DNA from: Stenogyne calaminthoides
Lineage: Eukaryota; Streptophyta; Magnoliopsida; Lamiales; Lamiaceae
DNA length: 64,000 nt
Direction of reading: 5' to 3'
Assembly (NCBI GenBank): GCA_037126765.1
Contig: JBBCBC010000037.1
Location: 8,623,263-8,687,262, forward strand
How positions within the stretch are numbered: position 1 is the stretch's first letter; each line of letters begins with the position of its first letter. Below, one piece after another: positions 1-11,308 of this stretch. A program made the translations under genes and the position numbers. A model generated the notes under the pieces. That model searched no databases, was not told the DNA's origin, and worked only from the letters and a program-made list of their open reading frames with translations.

Positions 1-222
1 AACGCTAGCAAATCTGTGCAAGTCCGTGAACGGGAATTACGTGGATACCATAGTAGAGAAATATGCGTACGATTTACTGTACTATTTCTCTTTATGTTTA
101 TACGTATTCAATTATGCAATTATGTGTTCGTTGTTGGTGAACTATTTATTTCCGCTGCGCATGTATTACGTGTTTACGTGTCTCTAAATTCCAACAGTTT
201 TAGCCTTTTGAAATATTTTTAA
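1..222 (+). other. Unassigned open frame at the left edge
   Basis: A frame open from the first base of the window runs to a stop near 222. The first ~30 residues are charged and mixed (basic and acidic), the remainder is hydrophobic and low in complexity. I do not recognise a family. It could be the last coding bases of a gene outside the window or chance. Bases 223-1100 after it are AT-rich spacer with T and A runs and no gene that I can support. Confidence 0.15.
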
Positions 223-1100
223 AATAGATGTCGTTCTGAGATTTTCTCCTCTTTTATCTCATATTTACCCTTAATATGATAATTTCAAATTTTAAATTTC
301 CTATAAAAATGTTATGCGTATATTTTTTCAGCCAATAGCAATGGTTGTTAAGAATATTTAAATAATATTAATTAAGGTTAATTTTGAAAAAAAAATATGT
401 CTTTATTTTGTCTTAAAAACCATAGAATGACATCTATTAAAAATGGAGGGAGTAATATTTACTCAAAAAATAATACACAATTTCCAATACAAACACATCA
501 ATCATTACATAAACATTCAATCATTTCTATATTACTTTTTACAATATAATATTATTTATATCATCTACTTTTTAAAAATCTTACTTTATCAAATCCTATA
601 AAATCCACACTCTCAAACATATACAAAATACAAATACACTTTTTACTTTATACCAAATCCTTCAAAATCCCCTCTACATGATTTCAAATCTCCTAATAAT
701 TATATACAAACATATCCTTAAAACTTCTTACTGCTGGAATAATTCTCGTATTAGTGCGCTGTTTCTTTTCCTACTGGTGCTTTCTCCCCCTATTAGTTGA
801 TAAAACGCTGAAAATAAGAATTGTTGCTTTTCGGGTCATGACACTTTAGCGTGGGGTCCGCCTTTTACTTCAATTGCCTTGTTTTCTCCTTTTTTGTTTA
901 ACGGACGATGCTTGCTGGTGAGATTAATTGAGTGGTGTGGGCTGCTTTTGTTGAGCTAATGGGCCATCATTTTGGGCCAATGTAATGGCTGCTGTTGGCT
1001 TTTTTTTTTTTTTTTTTTATGATTTTCGCGAAGTGGGCCGAGGGAGTATTTTTCTTCCCCTCAATACAATCACATCACTATTTTTCTTCCCCTCAATACA

Positions 1101-1671
1101 CACTACAAGAAAATAATGAATTGTCTACAATTTTTTCAAATTGGTAGGGAATTTTTCAACAAAAATAATTCGATCCTTATATACAGTGGCGGATCCATAA
1201 TTAAAATTTTGGGGATACAATTTTTTTTAAGGGAATTTTACATTTACATTTGAGTACTTATTCCTAATTATACATAATAAAATACAATTTTAAAATTTTA
1301 ACATAAGGTATACAAGGGGATACATTTCATTTTGGGGGTACAATTGTACCCCCATGTACCCCCCTAAATCCGCCACTGCTTGTCTACGAATTATTAGAGT
1401 TTTAGTAGAAAAATAAATTACTTACGAACAATTTGCCTAGACATTTGTAATTTTCATAGGCAAACTTACCTACACAGATAATTTACTAAGCAACTTACTT
1501 TTCCGTAGACAATTATATTTGTAAGTTTATAAATGACCTATATATATAATTTGAAAATTTTATAGATAAGTTGTAAACAAATCTTACTATTTAAAGATGA
1601 AATCATTTTCGTTGAAAATTTCATATGTATGTTAGAAATTTTCATAGCCAAGACACTATTTTCTTATAGTG
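1101..1671. mobile_element. Non-autonomous CACTA-type element, copy 1
   Basis: The left end reads CACTACAAGAAAATA (1101-1115) and the right end TATTTTCTTATAGTG (1657-1671), an imperfect terminal inverted repeat of CACTA (En/Spm) type. The flanking 3-bp duplications are ACA and GCA, one mismatch. The interior is AT-rich and has no transposase. Parts resemble the interior of the element at 5107-5536, so the two look like one family. A smaller hAT-type element (1184-1378) sits inside. Mobility would depend on a transposase made elsewhere (inference). Confidence 0.65.
1184..1378. mobile_element. Small hAT-type MITE nested in the CACTA element
   Basis: Both ends carry CAGTGGCGGAT in inverted orientation (CAGTGGCGGATCC at 1184 and AAATCCGCCACTG ending at 1378), a typical plant hAT terminus. 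The flanking 8-mers CTTATATA (1176-1183) and CTTGTCTA (1379-1386) agree at 6 of 8 positions, as expected of an ageing hAT target duplication. The 195-bp body has G-runs and C-runs that pair near the right end. No coding capacity. Confidence 0.65.
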
Positions 1672-1719
1672 GCAAATACTGACAATATAATAATACAATA
1701 TCAATCACTATTAAACACT

Positions 1720-2137
1720 GATTCTAGTTAAAATTACTTTCTCATATTCTCTTTTAATAGAGTCTCGTGATAAAGGTGAGAGTCATTGTAGACTTGAAAT
1801 AGTGTAGGAGGGTTGAGTGAAAGAGAGGAATTCAGTGTGATTGTAGAAATTTATCATATAGTGATCTCTTTGGTGGGTTGTGGTATTTTTCTCCAATTTT
1901 GGAGTTTCCACGTTAAATTCTTGTGTTGGAGATTGTTTTATTTCTTATTTTATTTCTTGTTTATTTTTCGTTTGCCCTTGGGGAATTAATTTCCCAACAA
2001 TGATAAATTTCTACAATCACACAGAATTCCTCTCTTTCACTCAACCCTCCTACACTATTTCAAGTCTACAATGACTCTCACCTTTATCACGAGACTCTAT
2101 TAAAAGAGAATATGAGAAAGGAATTTTAACTAGAATC
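1720..2137. repeat. Long inverted repeat, 138-bp arms, 142-bp loop
   Basis: Bases 1720-1857 and 2000-2137 are reverse complements with only about two visible mismatches. A transcript through here would fold into a ~138-bp duplex. The loop (1858-1999), read on the minus strand, has TGTTGGGAAATTAATTCC and then text reminiscent of plant retrotransposon LTRs, so the arms may be duplicated LTR-derived sequence. The arms are far longer than those of a normal plant microRNA precursor. Confidence 0.85.
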
Positions 2138-2290
2138 AAACACAAGATTAAAGTGTATGGATTTGTGCACTTGTAACAAAGACTAATGGATCCTTATATA
2201 GGATTTGGAAGCCCCCAACTTTGTTAAAAAATCGATGTGGGATTACAAGTTTTATTTTAACAATCAAAGTCCAACACATTTGACGTAATG
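2138..2290 (-). mobile_element. Possible LTR remnant next to the hairpin
   Basis: Read on the minus strand, this stretch begins TGTTGGACTTTG (near 2275), continues with a CCCACATCG motif common near the start of plant LTRs, and has a TATATAAGG promoter-like box around 2200. No second LTR or coding region was found. It may be a fragment of the element that also gave the inverted-repeat arms. Confidence 0.3.
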
Positions 2291-2572
2291 CAAAATCCCA
2301 CTCTATCAAAATCTTGAAACAAATATATATTTTTTTACTATTCATCAAGACTTTCAAATCTATAGGGCTGTGTTTGTTTTGGGACTCACACGGATGAATT
2401 TAGGACTTTTCGCTCCTTGTTTCATACGAGTTTGGGATTTAGAGTCTGGTTTTTAAATTTCATATTCAATCCACACCTACAAATACCTATAGAACCTATT
2501 ATTAATCTTCCCAATACATTACATTTTATATACTTTATCACTCTTCTCAATATAATAATATAATAAAAGTAA

Positions 2573-2818
2573 GTCTCATGTGCACCCGGGTGTACCGTGC
2601 ACTCATAGTGCATTTTAGAAGCATGCATCTATACAAAATAGAAACATGCAACTATTCCAAATAGAAGCATGCAACTATTCCAAATAGAAGCATGCAACTA
2701 TGTTCCCATATTAACAGTTGCACTTTTCTGTGTAAATAAGTCTCACTTTTCAGCATAACAAATTGCACGCTTTTAAAATGTACTATGAGTGCACGGTGCA
2801 CCCGGGTGCATATAAGAC
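2573..2818. mobile_element. TIR element with GTGCACCCGGGTG ends (MITE-like)
   Basis: The left end (2573-2616) and right end (about 2775-2818) are inverted copies of each other over ~44 bp with few mismatches. Each holds GTGCACCCGGGTG followed by a TGCACTCATAGT-type motif. The middle has three tandem ~25-bp units built on GCATGCAACTATTCC (about 2622-2705). Total length is about 246 bp with no coding capacity. I could not define a target duplication, so the superfamily is unknown. Confidence 0.6.
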
Positions 2819-2821
2819 CTA

Positions 2822-3830
2822 GTCATATAATAATACAACATCAATCACTATTAAAAATTAATTTGACATAAAGTTATATCTCACCCTACTCAAATCACAA
2901 AATAAACACATATATTTATTATTCATCAACGATTCTAGATCCCTGAATTCTAAAATTTTGACTTGTTCCGCACACTTAAATCTCAAAACAAACGCAACCT
3001 AGAACTTTGAATTCATGACTTCTGCGATACACTTAAATCCTGAAACAAAGATACCCTAAAAGGTAGTTTTTTTTAAATGATATGTATTAAAAAAAAAAAA
3101 TCTCAAACGGCCCATACGCCCAGGTAAATTTGCTCTCTTTATATATTTTATTCGCGTATTAGCGGTATATTTCACCCAAATCAAAAGTTATGTGCAAAAT
3201 TTCTAACCATATGGACAAGTTAATTATATGTTCGTGACAGTGATGTGGAAATAAAAATTTCGAAAATATCCGAAATAAAAAATACTTTGAAATCTTTTGT
3301 TATTTGTAGTAATTAAACAGATTCTACTTTGTACTTTTGGAAGTCGTCGATATTGCCCACCCAATCGTTTCGAAGATAAAATTTCCCCAAGTGTCCAATT
3401 TTTATTGATAGCATAATAAAAAATAAATTATCATCCTTAACCGCCTCAATCATACATCCACTGACCAAATCTTGAAATCAAATAATATTACCATATGTGT
3501 TTTTATCATTTTTTTCCACAAGTCACCTATGGCTGGGCCACATCATCATTTTTCTAATAGTAATTGTACGTTGGTGTCAATTTTCGTACCAATCAATTTC
3601 AAAAGAAATCATCAATTGTCAAACTCTCATTTTAAATATAGAAAAACCATGAGCTAGCTTACGGGTCACCCAAGCATCTTTTTACAGAAACTTCTATTTA
3701 TCCTTTTCCTCCAACTTTCCTATTTCTCAATCAATGATCAAGTTGTCCATTTTCTCCATCACCAAATTCAATCTTTATCTCCTTCCAAGAAACACCCTTT
3801 ACCCAAATGTTCACACACAATTAGGTACCA
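2822..3830. other. AT-rich spacer and upstream region of the VQ gene
   Basis: No gene is supported here. The 3' part (about 3400-3830) is the likely promoter of the VQ-motif gene. It contains GTCAA and TGACC cores, which are W-box-like, but such short motifs are expected by chance. Confidence 0.3.
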
Positions 3831-3843
3831 ATATATATAAATA
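3831..3843 (+). promoter_or_regulatory. TATA box of the VQ-motif gene
   Basis: ATATATATAAATA lies about 70-80 bp upstream of the ATG at 3911. That spacing suits a TATA box with a short leader. The leader contains an A-rich stretch immediately before the start codon. Confidence 0.55.
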
Positions 3844-3910
3844 CCAACTACTCCCTCATAATTACTTAACCAAATCTCTGTGTCACCCAAAAAAAAAAAT
3901 ATAAAAAAAA

Positions 3911-4294
3911 ATGAAGGTTAATGATCAAAGAGTAGTATCAAAGGGCGACAAAAAGAGCAACAACAAAGGGAAACGAAAGAGCAACAATTCACTCAAAGTA
4001 GTGTACATTTCTAGCCCTATGAAAGTGAAGACTAGTGCCTCGAGATTTAGGGCACTAGTGCAACAACTCACGGGTAAGAACTCCGATATATCACAATACA
4101 TGGACGACGGTAACATTCAAGGAGTCGGAGATTTTTACGATTGCGATGATGATCAATCGTTGGCAAAGGAGATTAGCGAGCCCTACCAAATTTATAACTC
4201 CGACTACCTGACCGGGTCGGGCTCTATGGACAATATTCTCACCGGGATTTTCTCAGAGCTCGATGTTTTAGGAAGCTTCGATCAATTACTCTGA
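3911..4294 (+). CDS. VQ-motif protein, sigma factor-binding protein (SIB) type
   Basis: Single-exon gene of 127 residues. The signature is FRALVQQLTG at residues 46-55, which matches the VQ motif FxxxVQxLTG. The N-terminal 30 residues are rich in Lys, Asn and Ser, like the basic leader of SIB1/SIB2. The C-terminus ends in a hydrophobic LGSFDQLL-type tail also typical of that subgroup. In known plants SIB proteins bind WRKY factors through the VQ core and plastid sigma factors, and take part in jasmonate/salicylate defence and plastid transcription. Localisation (nucleus and chloroplast) is by family analogy. The absence of introns is normal for VQ genes. A TATA-like box lies ~75 bp upstream. 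The exact subgroup assignment is an inference from the tail and length. Confidence 0.85.
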   Translation: MKVNDQRVVSKGDKKSNNKGKRKSNNSLKVVYISSPMKVKTSASRFRALVQQLTGKNSDISQYMDDGNIQGVGDFYDCDDDQSLAKEISEPYQIYNSDYLTGSGSMDNILTGIFSELDVLGSFDQLL

Positions 4295-4297
4295 ACC

Positions 4298-5103
4298 ACC
4301 TGCCTCATTATCCATTTGGTTCATCATGTTTATATGATCATATGTTACAATGTTATAAATTTTAGAAATTAGATATTCTCGTTTGCATATATTTCGAGAA
4401 TCGTAATTTTTTTACATATTCACTAAATTACTTACAAGCGAAGGCAATTCTTTAAGTAACTTAATTACGTGGCTGGTCGGTGTGGGCCGGATGCCACTTT
4501 CTTAATTAATTGAAAATATATATGAATTATATTAATGTTTTTAAGTATAAAGTGGGCTTTTGAAGACGCTTTTACAAAGATGCTTTAAAAAAGTTTAAAC
4601 CAAATTTCGAAAATATCACTTATATCACAAAAGATGGCTTGACGAAAGGTATATATGTAACAGAGTCCCTTAAATTTTGCTGGAGAATGTAATATAGTAT
4701 ACGTCATTAAAATTTAAAAGTGGATTGGATGGATGATGTCAGCATTATTGGATTGTACTTCTATTAAGTATTAACTAGATGTAAATTACGTCAGGACAAT
4801 AACTCGTATACAATTCTGTACAAATCAATACATTTTTTTTTTAAATATCATTTCAAATGATGTTCTGTTTTATTCTGAGTGTGTCTTATGCAAGTGCGTA
4901 TCTTACGTCGCTGATGAGATAGACTAGTTGTCGAGTTTGCTAAACTAATTTAATTACGAATTGAAGGTTTTCTTATATGCTAGTGCCTAGTAGCAATTCA
5001 TTCAATTTTCAATACGAATAAGGTTCTGTATTTCACGATCATATGTTAAAAGTTTTCAAATTCTCCACTCAAATCAATTAAGAATATATTCTAATGAGAT
5101 TGA
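4298..5103. other. Spacer downstream of the VQ gene
   Basis: AT-rich 3' flank with no supported gene. Nothing with clear element ends was seen until the CACTA-type element at 5107. Confidence 0.3.
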
Positions 5104-5106
5104 CAA

Positions 5107-5536
5107 CACAGAAAAAAAAATAGTAAATTGAATACAAAATTTTCCAATCATATAGACATTATCATTTATAGGTAATTTTGTTATGAAAAGGTAATTCATG
5201 GGTAAATCTTATAGGCCATTTTTAAATTACAAATATAATTTCTTACGTAAATATAAATTGCCAAAAAAGTTATTTATGTAGGTAATATATTTGCATACGA
5301 AAATTACAAATGTATAGATAATTTGCACATAGATAATTTATTTGTGTAGGAAATTATTTGCTTAGATAATTTTTTCATAAATTATTATAAAGATTGGTAA
5401 ACAAGTCGTAGACGATTATCACTTTTTAAAGACCAAATTAATTTTTGTATGAAAATTTCGTAGACATTTGAAATTTTTTGTAGATTTTATTTTTTATTTT
5501 TTGGGTTTTTCTTTTTTGTTTTTGTTTTTTGTAGTG
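5107..5536. mobile_element. Non-autonomous CACTA-type element, copy 2
   Basis: The right end reads TTTTTTGTAGTG (ending 5536) and the left end a degenerate CACAGAAAAAAAAATAG (from 5107). Both sides are flanked by the same 3-bp duplication CAA (5104-5106 and 5537-5539). Inner segments resemble copy 1 (a TAGATAA...GTAAACAA block and a later AAATTTC-TAG-CATTTGAAATTTT-like block). No transposase is encoded. Confidence 0.55.
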
Positions 5537-5539
5537 CAA

Positions 5540-6500
5540 ATACAAAGTAAATGAAACTAAATAAAAAATAAATTGGATACGTTAAATTGTGATATTTTTT
5601 GCCTATTTATAGTCTTTTTTATCGAGTCTCTGCAAATTTGTGGGCATCAGGTGCTTAACGACTTTCTAATTATATATATTTAGAAAGTCTATCTAATGTG
5701 AAAGAAAGAAAAATAATTCATGGGTGGCTTTGGCTTACACTTTTTGGGTTTGTAGACTAGTCAAACAATGAGGTGATCCATTTTCTGAAATATTTAACAA
5801 TTAATTTCAGAACCCGGCTTCCTTCAATTGTTAATTAAATCTCAATAATCAAGTTTGTGCAATAAATCGTTTTTAAGAGATGAAATTGCTAAGCACTCAT
5901 CTAGTAATTTATAAGTAGTTATTAGGAGATTGTTATCCTTTTTAGCATATCCTATTCTATAGGCCAGCCTTTCATTAAAGTGGACTTTTAAAAGGTTTAA
6001 TTTTAATTCTCTATAAAACTCTAATTTATAGTTGAAATATTGATTTATTTTCAATTTTAAATTTAAAACATAGTATATATATGTATGTATTTATTCAAAC
6101 ATATACTCCTATATGACATATATGGAGCTTTTATCTCAAGAATATTAGGCAGCTGTCTACCCTTGGCCGTCGCTCACAAGAAAAATAATAGTGCACCCCT
6201 AGTGGGCAGCAAAAGTGATTGCTTGTTGCATTGGAAATTAGGATATTTTATAAAATTGAGTCTAGATTGCGACTTGAAAAATGGATATTGTAAAATAATC
6301 ATGAATTTAAATTTGTGATTGAGATCTAGAAGCAATGATGCCCCAAATTTCAAATTCAGCCATTTTAACATTGATCCGATAATTTAATAATTCAACTAGT
6401 CAAGCTGATCATAACTAAGCCTAATTAATTAGGGCGTGGTAGCTACGTTGGAAAATATTTTGGCCAACTTTGCTTAATATATTTGGATTAAAGAATTGAC
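5540..6500. other. AT-rich spacer
   Basis: No gene is supported. The short reading frames in both directions overlap each other and have low-complexity translations. Confidence 0.3.
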
Positions 6501-6510
6501 AAAAACGACT

Positions 6511-6660
6511 AAGTACACTGTACGATACAAATATATTTTAAATAATACTACTAGTTATTTTATTAAAATGTATTAATTTATTAATATTAATTATTTTTAC
6601 TAAAAAATATTAATTATATACAATTGCACCGTATAATTTGTATAAAATTTAAGAAATTTG
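6511..6660. repeat. Dispersed repeat, copy without MITE
   Basis: This stretch resembles 28921-29270 (TATTAATTTRTTAATATTAA core, flanked by GCACYGTA-type motifs in direct orientation). The copy at 29 kb carries a Stowaway MITE in the corresponding place and this copy does not, so this is an empty-site relative. The type of repeat is unknown. Confidence 0.45.
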
Positions 6661-6876
6661 GATTTGATGGTTGAAACCGTTTTTCAAGGGGAGATATATA
6701 ATTGTATCCATATCACCAAATAACGTCTTACAAGAGTTGCTAACTTAAAAATTTTAGTGTACTTTTCCATAAACAAAATTTCAAGTGTTGTTAGCTTTTC
6801 TACTTTCATCTTTTAATTTGAGGTTTTTTTTTTTTTTTAAAACACCTTTTGCATCAAAGGGTCGGCTATGCATATT

Positions 6877-6881
6877 CTAAT
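6877..6881. repeat. Left target-site duplication of the Copia element (CTAAT)
   Basis: CTAAT at 6877-6881 recurs exactly at 11766-11770 immediately outside the right LTR. A 5-bp duplication is standard for Copia integration. Confidence 0.9.
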
Positions 6882-7296
6882 TGTTGGGTTATGGAGCCTG
6901 AGTTGGGGAAGGAGTCCAGGGTGCAAGAGGCGCTCGATCAGTTGAGGTCGAGCACTTTCGCTAGACCAAGGAGCGAGGTCGAGCGCGTCCAATTCCAGGG
7001 AGGACAAAGGCGCTCGACCGATTGAGGTTAATGCACTGCCGCTTTTCGACCAAGGAGGCGAGGTCGTCTTGATCCGGGTTTTTTGAGGATGGGCCAAATC
7101 TAGGGTTTTTAGGCCCGTTTAATCTTTTAATACCTATTGACTTGTTGTATTTGTGGATCACTCGAAAATTTAGTATATCTCTCGGCTTGGTAGTGCCCCT
7201 GGGCGTAGTCATTCACGTATTAACCGGTAACCAAATTTGTGTTCTTTAATATCTTGTTCTCTCAATTTCTCCATAATTGCAGTTTAATTCCTAACA
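6882..7296 (+). mobile_element. Left LTR of the Copia element
   Basis: The 415-bp LTR begins TGTTGGGTTATGG and ends CCTAACA. It aligns with the right LTR at 11309-11765. Its 5' half has GC-rich direct repeats around GAGGTCGAGC. Its 3' half (from about 7120) is nearly identical to the right LTR, including a TTAATACCTATTGACTTG-like block and a CTCTCAATTTCTCC block. The two LTRs differ by several indels, so the insertion is not recent. Confidence 0.9.
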
Positions 7297-7298
7297 AC

Positions 7299-7311
7299 TG
7301 GTATCTAGAGC
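7299..7311 (+). other. Copia primer-binding site
   Basis: TGGTATCTAGAGC lies 2 bp after the left LTR. It resembles the TGGTATCAGAGC site that pairs with the 3' end of initiator tRNA-Met in many plant Copia elements, with a one-base insertion. Confidence 0.75.
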
Positions 7312-7341
7312 ATCAGGTTCAAAGGATCTGGTGGGATCAAT

Positions 7342-10300
7342 TATGATGGCTGAAGGGAAATTGCCTGTTGAGAAATTTGATGGAACGGATTTCAGATTCT
7401 GAAAATTGCAGATCGAGGATTACATGCGGTAAAGATCTCAGATCAACCTTTGGGTTCAAAACCGGAAGATATGAAGGACGACGAGTGGAAGTTGTTGGAC
7501 GGGAAGAAGCGATGAGTGTGGTTAAATCGCCTATCGTTATCCGGGAACGTCGCCTACTACCTGATAAAAGCAAAAACCACGAAGGAGATGTTGGAGATTA
7601 TGGTGAAATGTATGAAAAGGCGTCCGCCAATGAACAAGGTTCATCGATCACGGATCTATTCAACCTAAGGATGACAGAGGATATTGTGGTAGTCAATCAT
7701 CTCAACGAGTTCAATATGATCATAGCCAATTGAGCTCGGTTGAGATTGATTTTGATGATGAGGTTCAAGCCCTAATTTTGTTGTCTTCTTTTACCGAGAA
7801 AGTTGGAGTGGGGCCAGTACTTATTTGTTAGTGCTTGGCGGTAAAGTGAAACTTAAATTTGATGAGGTTAGAGATCGATCATGAGCGAAAAATTCTGAGG
7901 AAAGAATTGGATGTGGCCCGCGGGATCGATCTTGAGTCGACGAAAAAAGCGATCATCATAATCCAAAAGGAAATCTAATCGGGGGTAGATCAAAGTAGAG
8001 GGACAAAGATAAACCCAAGAAGGACAAGAGTCAAGTTGAGTGTTACAACTGTCATGAACTTGGTCATTACAAAAACCAGTGCAAGGCACCATCGAATACA
8101 CCAAAGAAGGATAACAACTCAGCAAACGAGACCACTGGTGAGGTCTCAGATGCATTAATTTTGAGCGTAAGCAGTCCACTAGAATCTTGGGTATTATATT
8201 CTGGAGCATCATTTCATTCGTGCAGCAGGGCTGACATAATGGAAGGTTACACTTCTGGGAATTTTGGGAAGGTTTATCTTGCTGATGATGAGCCTCTGAA
8301 AATCATAGGGAAGGGGATGTTCGGATCAAGACACCGAATGGAACTGTCTTGCAGTTGAGAGAGACATATTCTTGGATTGAAGAGGAAATTACTTTCGATT
8401 AGGGCGACTTGATGATGAGGGTTCTGATGTGATCTTTGGTTGTAATATATGGAAGATATCGAGGGTGCAATGGTAGTGGGTCGAGGAAATAAGGAGGAAC
8501 ATTGTACATGACGAGCAACACCCGACAACATTGCTCTTTGCGGTGAAAAGGGAATCTGCATTTGTGGCATTGTCGTCTTGGCCACATGAGTGAAAAAGGG
8601 ATGAAAGTTATGTGTTCGAAGGGTAAACTACCGGACCTCAAAACATTGACATCGGGTTATGTGAGGACGTGTATTATTAAAAAAAAAAAGGGTGAGTTTT
8701 TTTTGAAGGGAGGGGCGAGAACCTTGAAGCGTGAAGGTAGAGTTGGTCCATAACGACTTGTGGGGTCCGGCACCGGTGACATCTCTTGGTGGAGCATCAT
8801 ATTACATGACTTTCGTTGCGACTCCACGAGGAAGGTATGAGTTTATTTTACGAAAAATAAGTCGATGTCTTTAATCTTTTCGAAGTGGAAGACCACTTGT
8901 AAAATCGAGAAGGGTCTCAAAGTGAAGTGTTTGAGATCGGATAATGGTGGAAGTCTGAGAGTTCGTGAGTTCAAAAAAAAAAAAAAAAAAATTGATGAGG
9001 CGAATGGAATTGAATGGAAAAAAGCGTGAGAGGAACCCCCGTGAGCGGTGTGGCGAAAGCGTATGAACATGACCTTATGTGAGCGTCTTTAGAAGCATGA
9101 GATTGAAGTGTGGGGTTGCCAAAGATGTTTTGAAGCGAAGCGATTAACAACTGCAACTTTACTTGATAAACGAGAGGACCCTCAACTCCCTTGAAAATGG
9201 CATACGGAGGAGGCTGGTCGGATGTAGGAGGTAAATCTGTCTTTTCTTGAGTATTTGAGTGTGTTTCATATGTTCATATTGATCTTTACTAGTAGAAGTA
9301 AATTGGATGCTAAATCCAGATTAAGTGTCGTTTATTGGATATGGCGGTGATGAATTCGGATATCGATTTTGGGATGAGAGAGAATCGAAAGATAATTAAG
9401 TAGTCGAGACGTCGTATTTAATGAACATATTTTGTACAAAAGACAATTCTGTACATCCAAATGAGTTGGTTCTCGAGACTCGGGTTGTTGAGTTAGACAT
9501 TTCGAACTTCGGTGGGAAGCAAAAGAGGTTCAAGATGATCGGTGATTGTTGAGGAAGAACCACGTACACCACCACCAACAATTCCGATGCGGAGATCCAC
9601 GAGAGAACATAGATCTCCAGATAGGTATTAACCTTCTCTTCATTATTTATTGTTGACAGATGGTGGTGAGCCCGAATGTTATGCAGAGGCTGAGGCGTAG
9701 TGGCGGTGAAAAGTGGAAACTTGCAATGGATGATGAGATGAATTCGTTGATGACCAATCTTAACTTGGGGAGCTAAATGAGCTCCTCACAAGCGCAGAAA
9801 AGTATTTGCATAATAAGTGGGTTCTGAAATTAAAGAGGAGGCGGATGGAAGCCAAGCGTTACAAAAGGCAAGACCCGATTGTGAAAGGGTTTCAATAGAA
9901 ACATGAGATTGATTATACTGATGTTTTTACTCCTGTTGTGAAACTAACTACCATTCGGTTAGTTTTGAGTTTGGTGGCTGCAGAGAACTTGATGTTAGAG
10001 CATATGGATGGTGACTTAGATGAGGACATCTACATGAAGCAACCGGAGGGATACTTGTCAAAGGAACATTGAGCTTGTTTGCAAATTAAGGAAAGAGCTT
10101 GTATGGCTTGAAACAAACTCCATTACAAATTAGTACAAAGAAGTTTGATGGGTTCAATGCACGAGATTGAGTTCAATATGTGTGAAGGTGACCATTCTTT
10201 CTTTATTTCAAGAGGTATGATAATGACTATATCATTTTGCTTTATTATATGTTGATGAGATGTTGATAAGCGAGGCTCTAGTGCTTTCGAGAAGTGAGCA

Positions 10301-11260
10301 AGTTGAAGAAGCGGTTATCGATAGGTTTCTTATGAAGGACCTTGGAGAGGCCAAGCAAATCTTAGGTATCTTGAATCGATCGTGATAAAGGTGGCGGGAA
10401 AGTTGTATCTTTCACGAAATTTGAATACATAAAGAAGGTCTTGAAGAGATTTAGTATGGAAGATCTGGCCGGTTAAATGTCCGTTTGGGAAGTCGATTCA
10501 ATTTATCCAACAAGGACTCACCTAAGTAGAAAAAGGAGGCGGACCTACATGCAAAACACTCCATATGCTTGACAATTGGCGGTTTGATGTATGTCATGGT
10601 GTGTACAAGACCAGATATTGCACATGCAGTGGGAGTTGTTAGCCGATTTATGGGTAATCCGAGTAAGCAGCATTGGGAGACAGTAAAGTGGAACCTTAAG
10701 TACTTGAGAGGTACTACAGAACAAACATTGTGCTTTGAGGGCAAAAGTGCTGAATTGGCAGGGTATGTTGATGCAGACTTGACATCCAGTGATCTTGACA
10801 AAATGAGGAGTACAACCGGGTATGTATTTACTCTTGGTGGTACATCAATTTCCTAGGCTTCTAAGTTGCAGAAGATCGTAGTACGCCCATTCGCTGCGAG
10901 GCGGTATGTTGCGATTCTTGAAATTTAGTAAGGAGATGGTATGGTTGCAGAATCTTTTGCATGAATTGGAGAAGGAGCAGAAGGATAGTATTTTGTACAG
11001 TGACATTCAGAGTGTCATTCACTTAGCAAAGAATCTAGCTTTTCACTCAAGGTCGAAGCACATTGAGTTGAGGTATCATTACATTCGTTACCTCATTGAG
11101 AACAAGATCTTACAGCTAATGAAGATCCGAGGAAGTGAGAATCCTGCTGATATGTTGACTAAGGTTGTGACCTTAGAAAAATTGAAGTTATGCATGACTT
11201 CAACCGGCCTTGAAACCCGAGATGAAGACTTGACCTTTACTACCAAAGTGAGTGATCTGA
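7342..11260 (+). pseudogene. Copia gag-pol polyprotein, inactivated
   Basis: The gag frame opens with a MMAEGKLPVEKFDGTDF-like start and is stopped a few codons later, where the family usually has Trp. The gag zinc knuckle is complete. The protease region reads YSGAS where DSGAS is expected, so the catalytic Asp is changed to Tyr (near 8196). The preintegrase HCR-LGH block at 8562 and the integrase entry near 8750 are readable. In reverse transcriptase the catalytic YVDD reads YVDE (near 10247-10258). RNase H is split between two frames (10569-10856 and 10906-11270), the second ending with the SENPADMLTK motif. Together with many stops these changes leave no functional product. Confidence 0.9.
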
Positions 11261-11297
11261 TAAAATGGAAAAACAAGTTACATTTGGAGTCGATCTC

Positions 11298-11306
11298 GGG
11301 TGGAAG
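11298..11306 (+). other. Copia polypurine tract
   Basis: GGGTGGAAG sits 2 bp before the right LTR start, the normal place for the plus-strand primer. Confidence 0.7.
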
Positions 11307-11308
11307 AT

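Noticed and set aside
1720..2137. The inverted repeat as a microRNA gene
   Set aside because: The arms are ~138 bp with almost perfect pairing, not the short bulged stem of a plant microRNA precursor.
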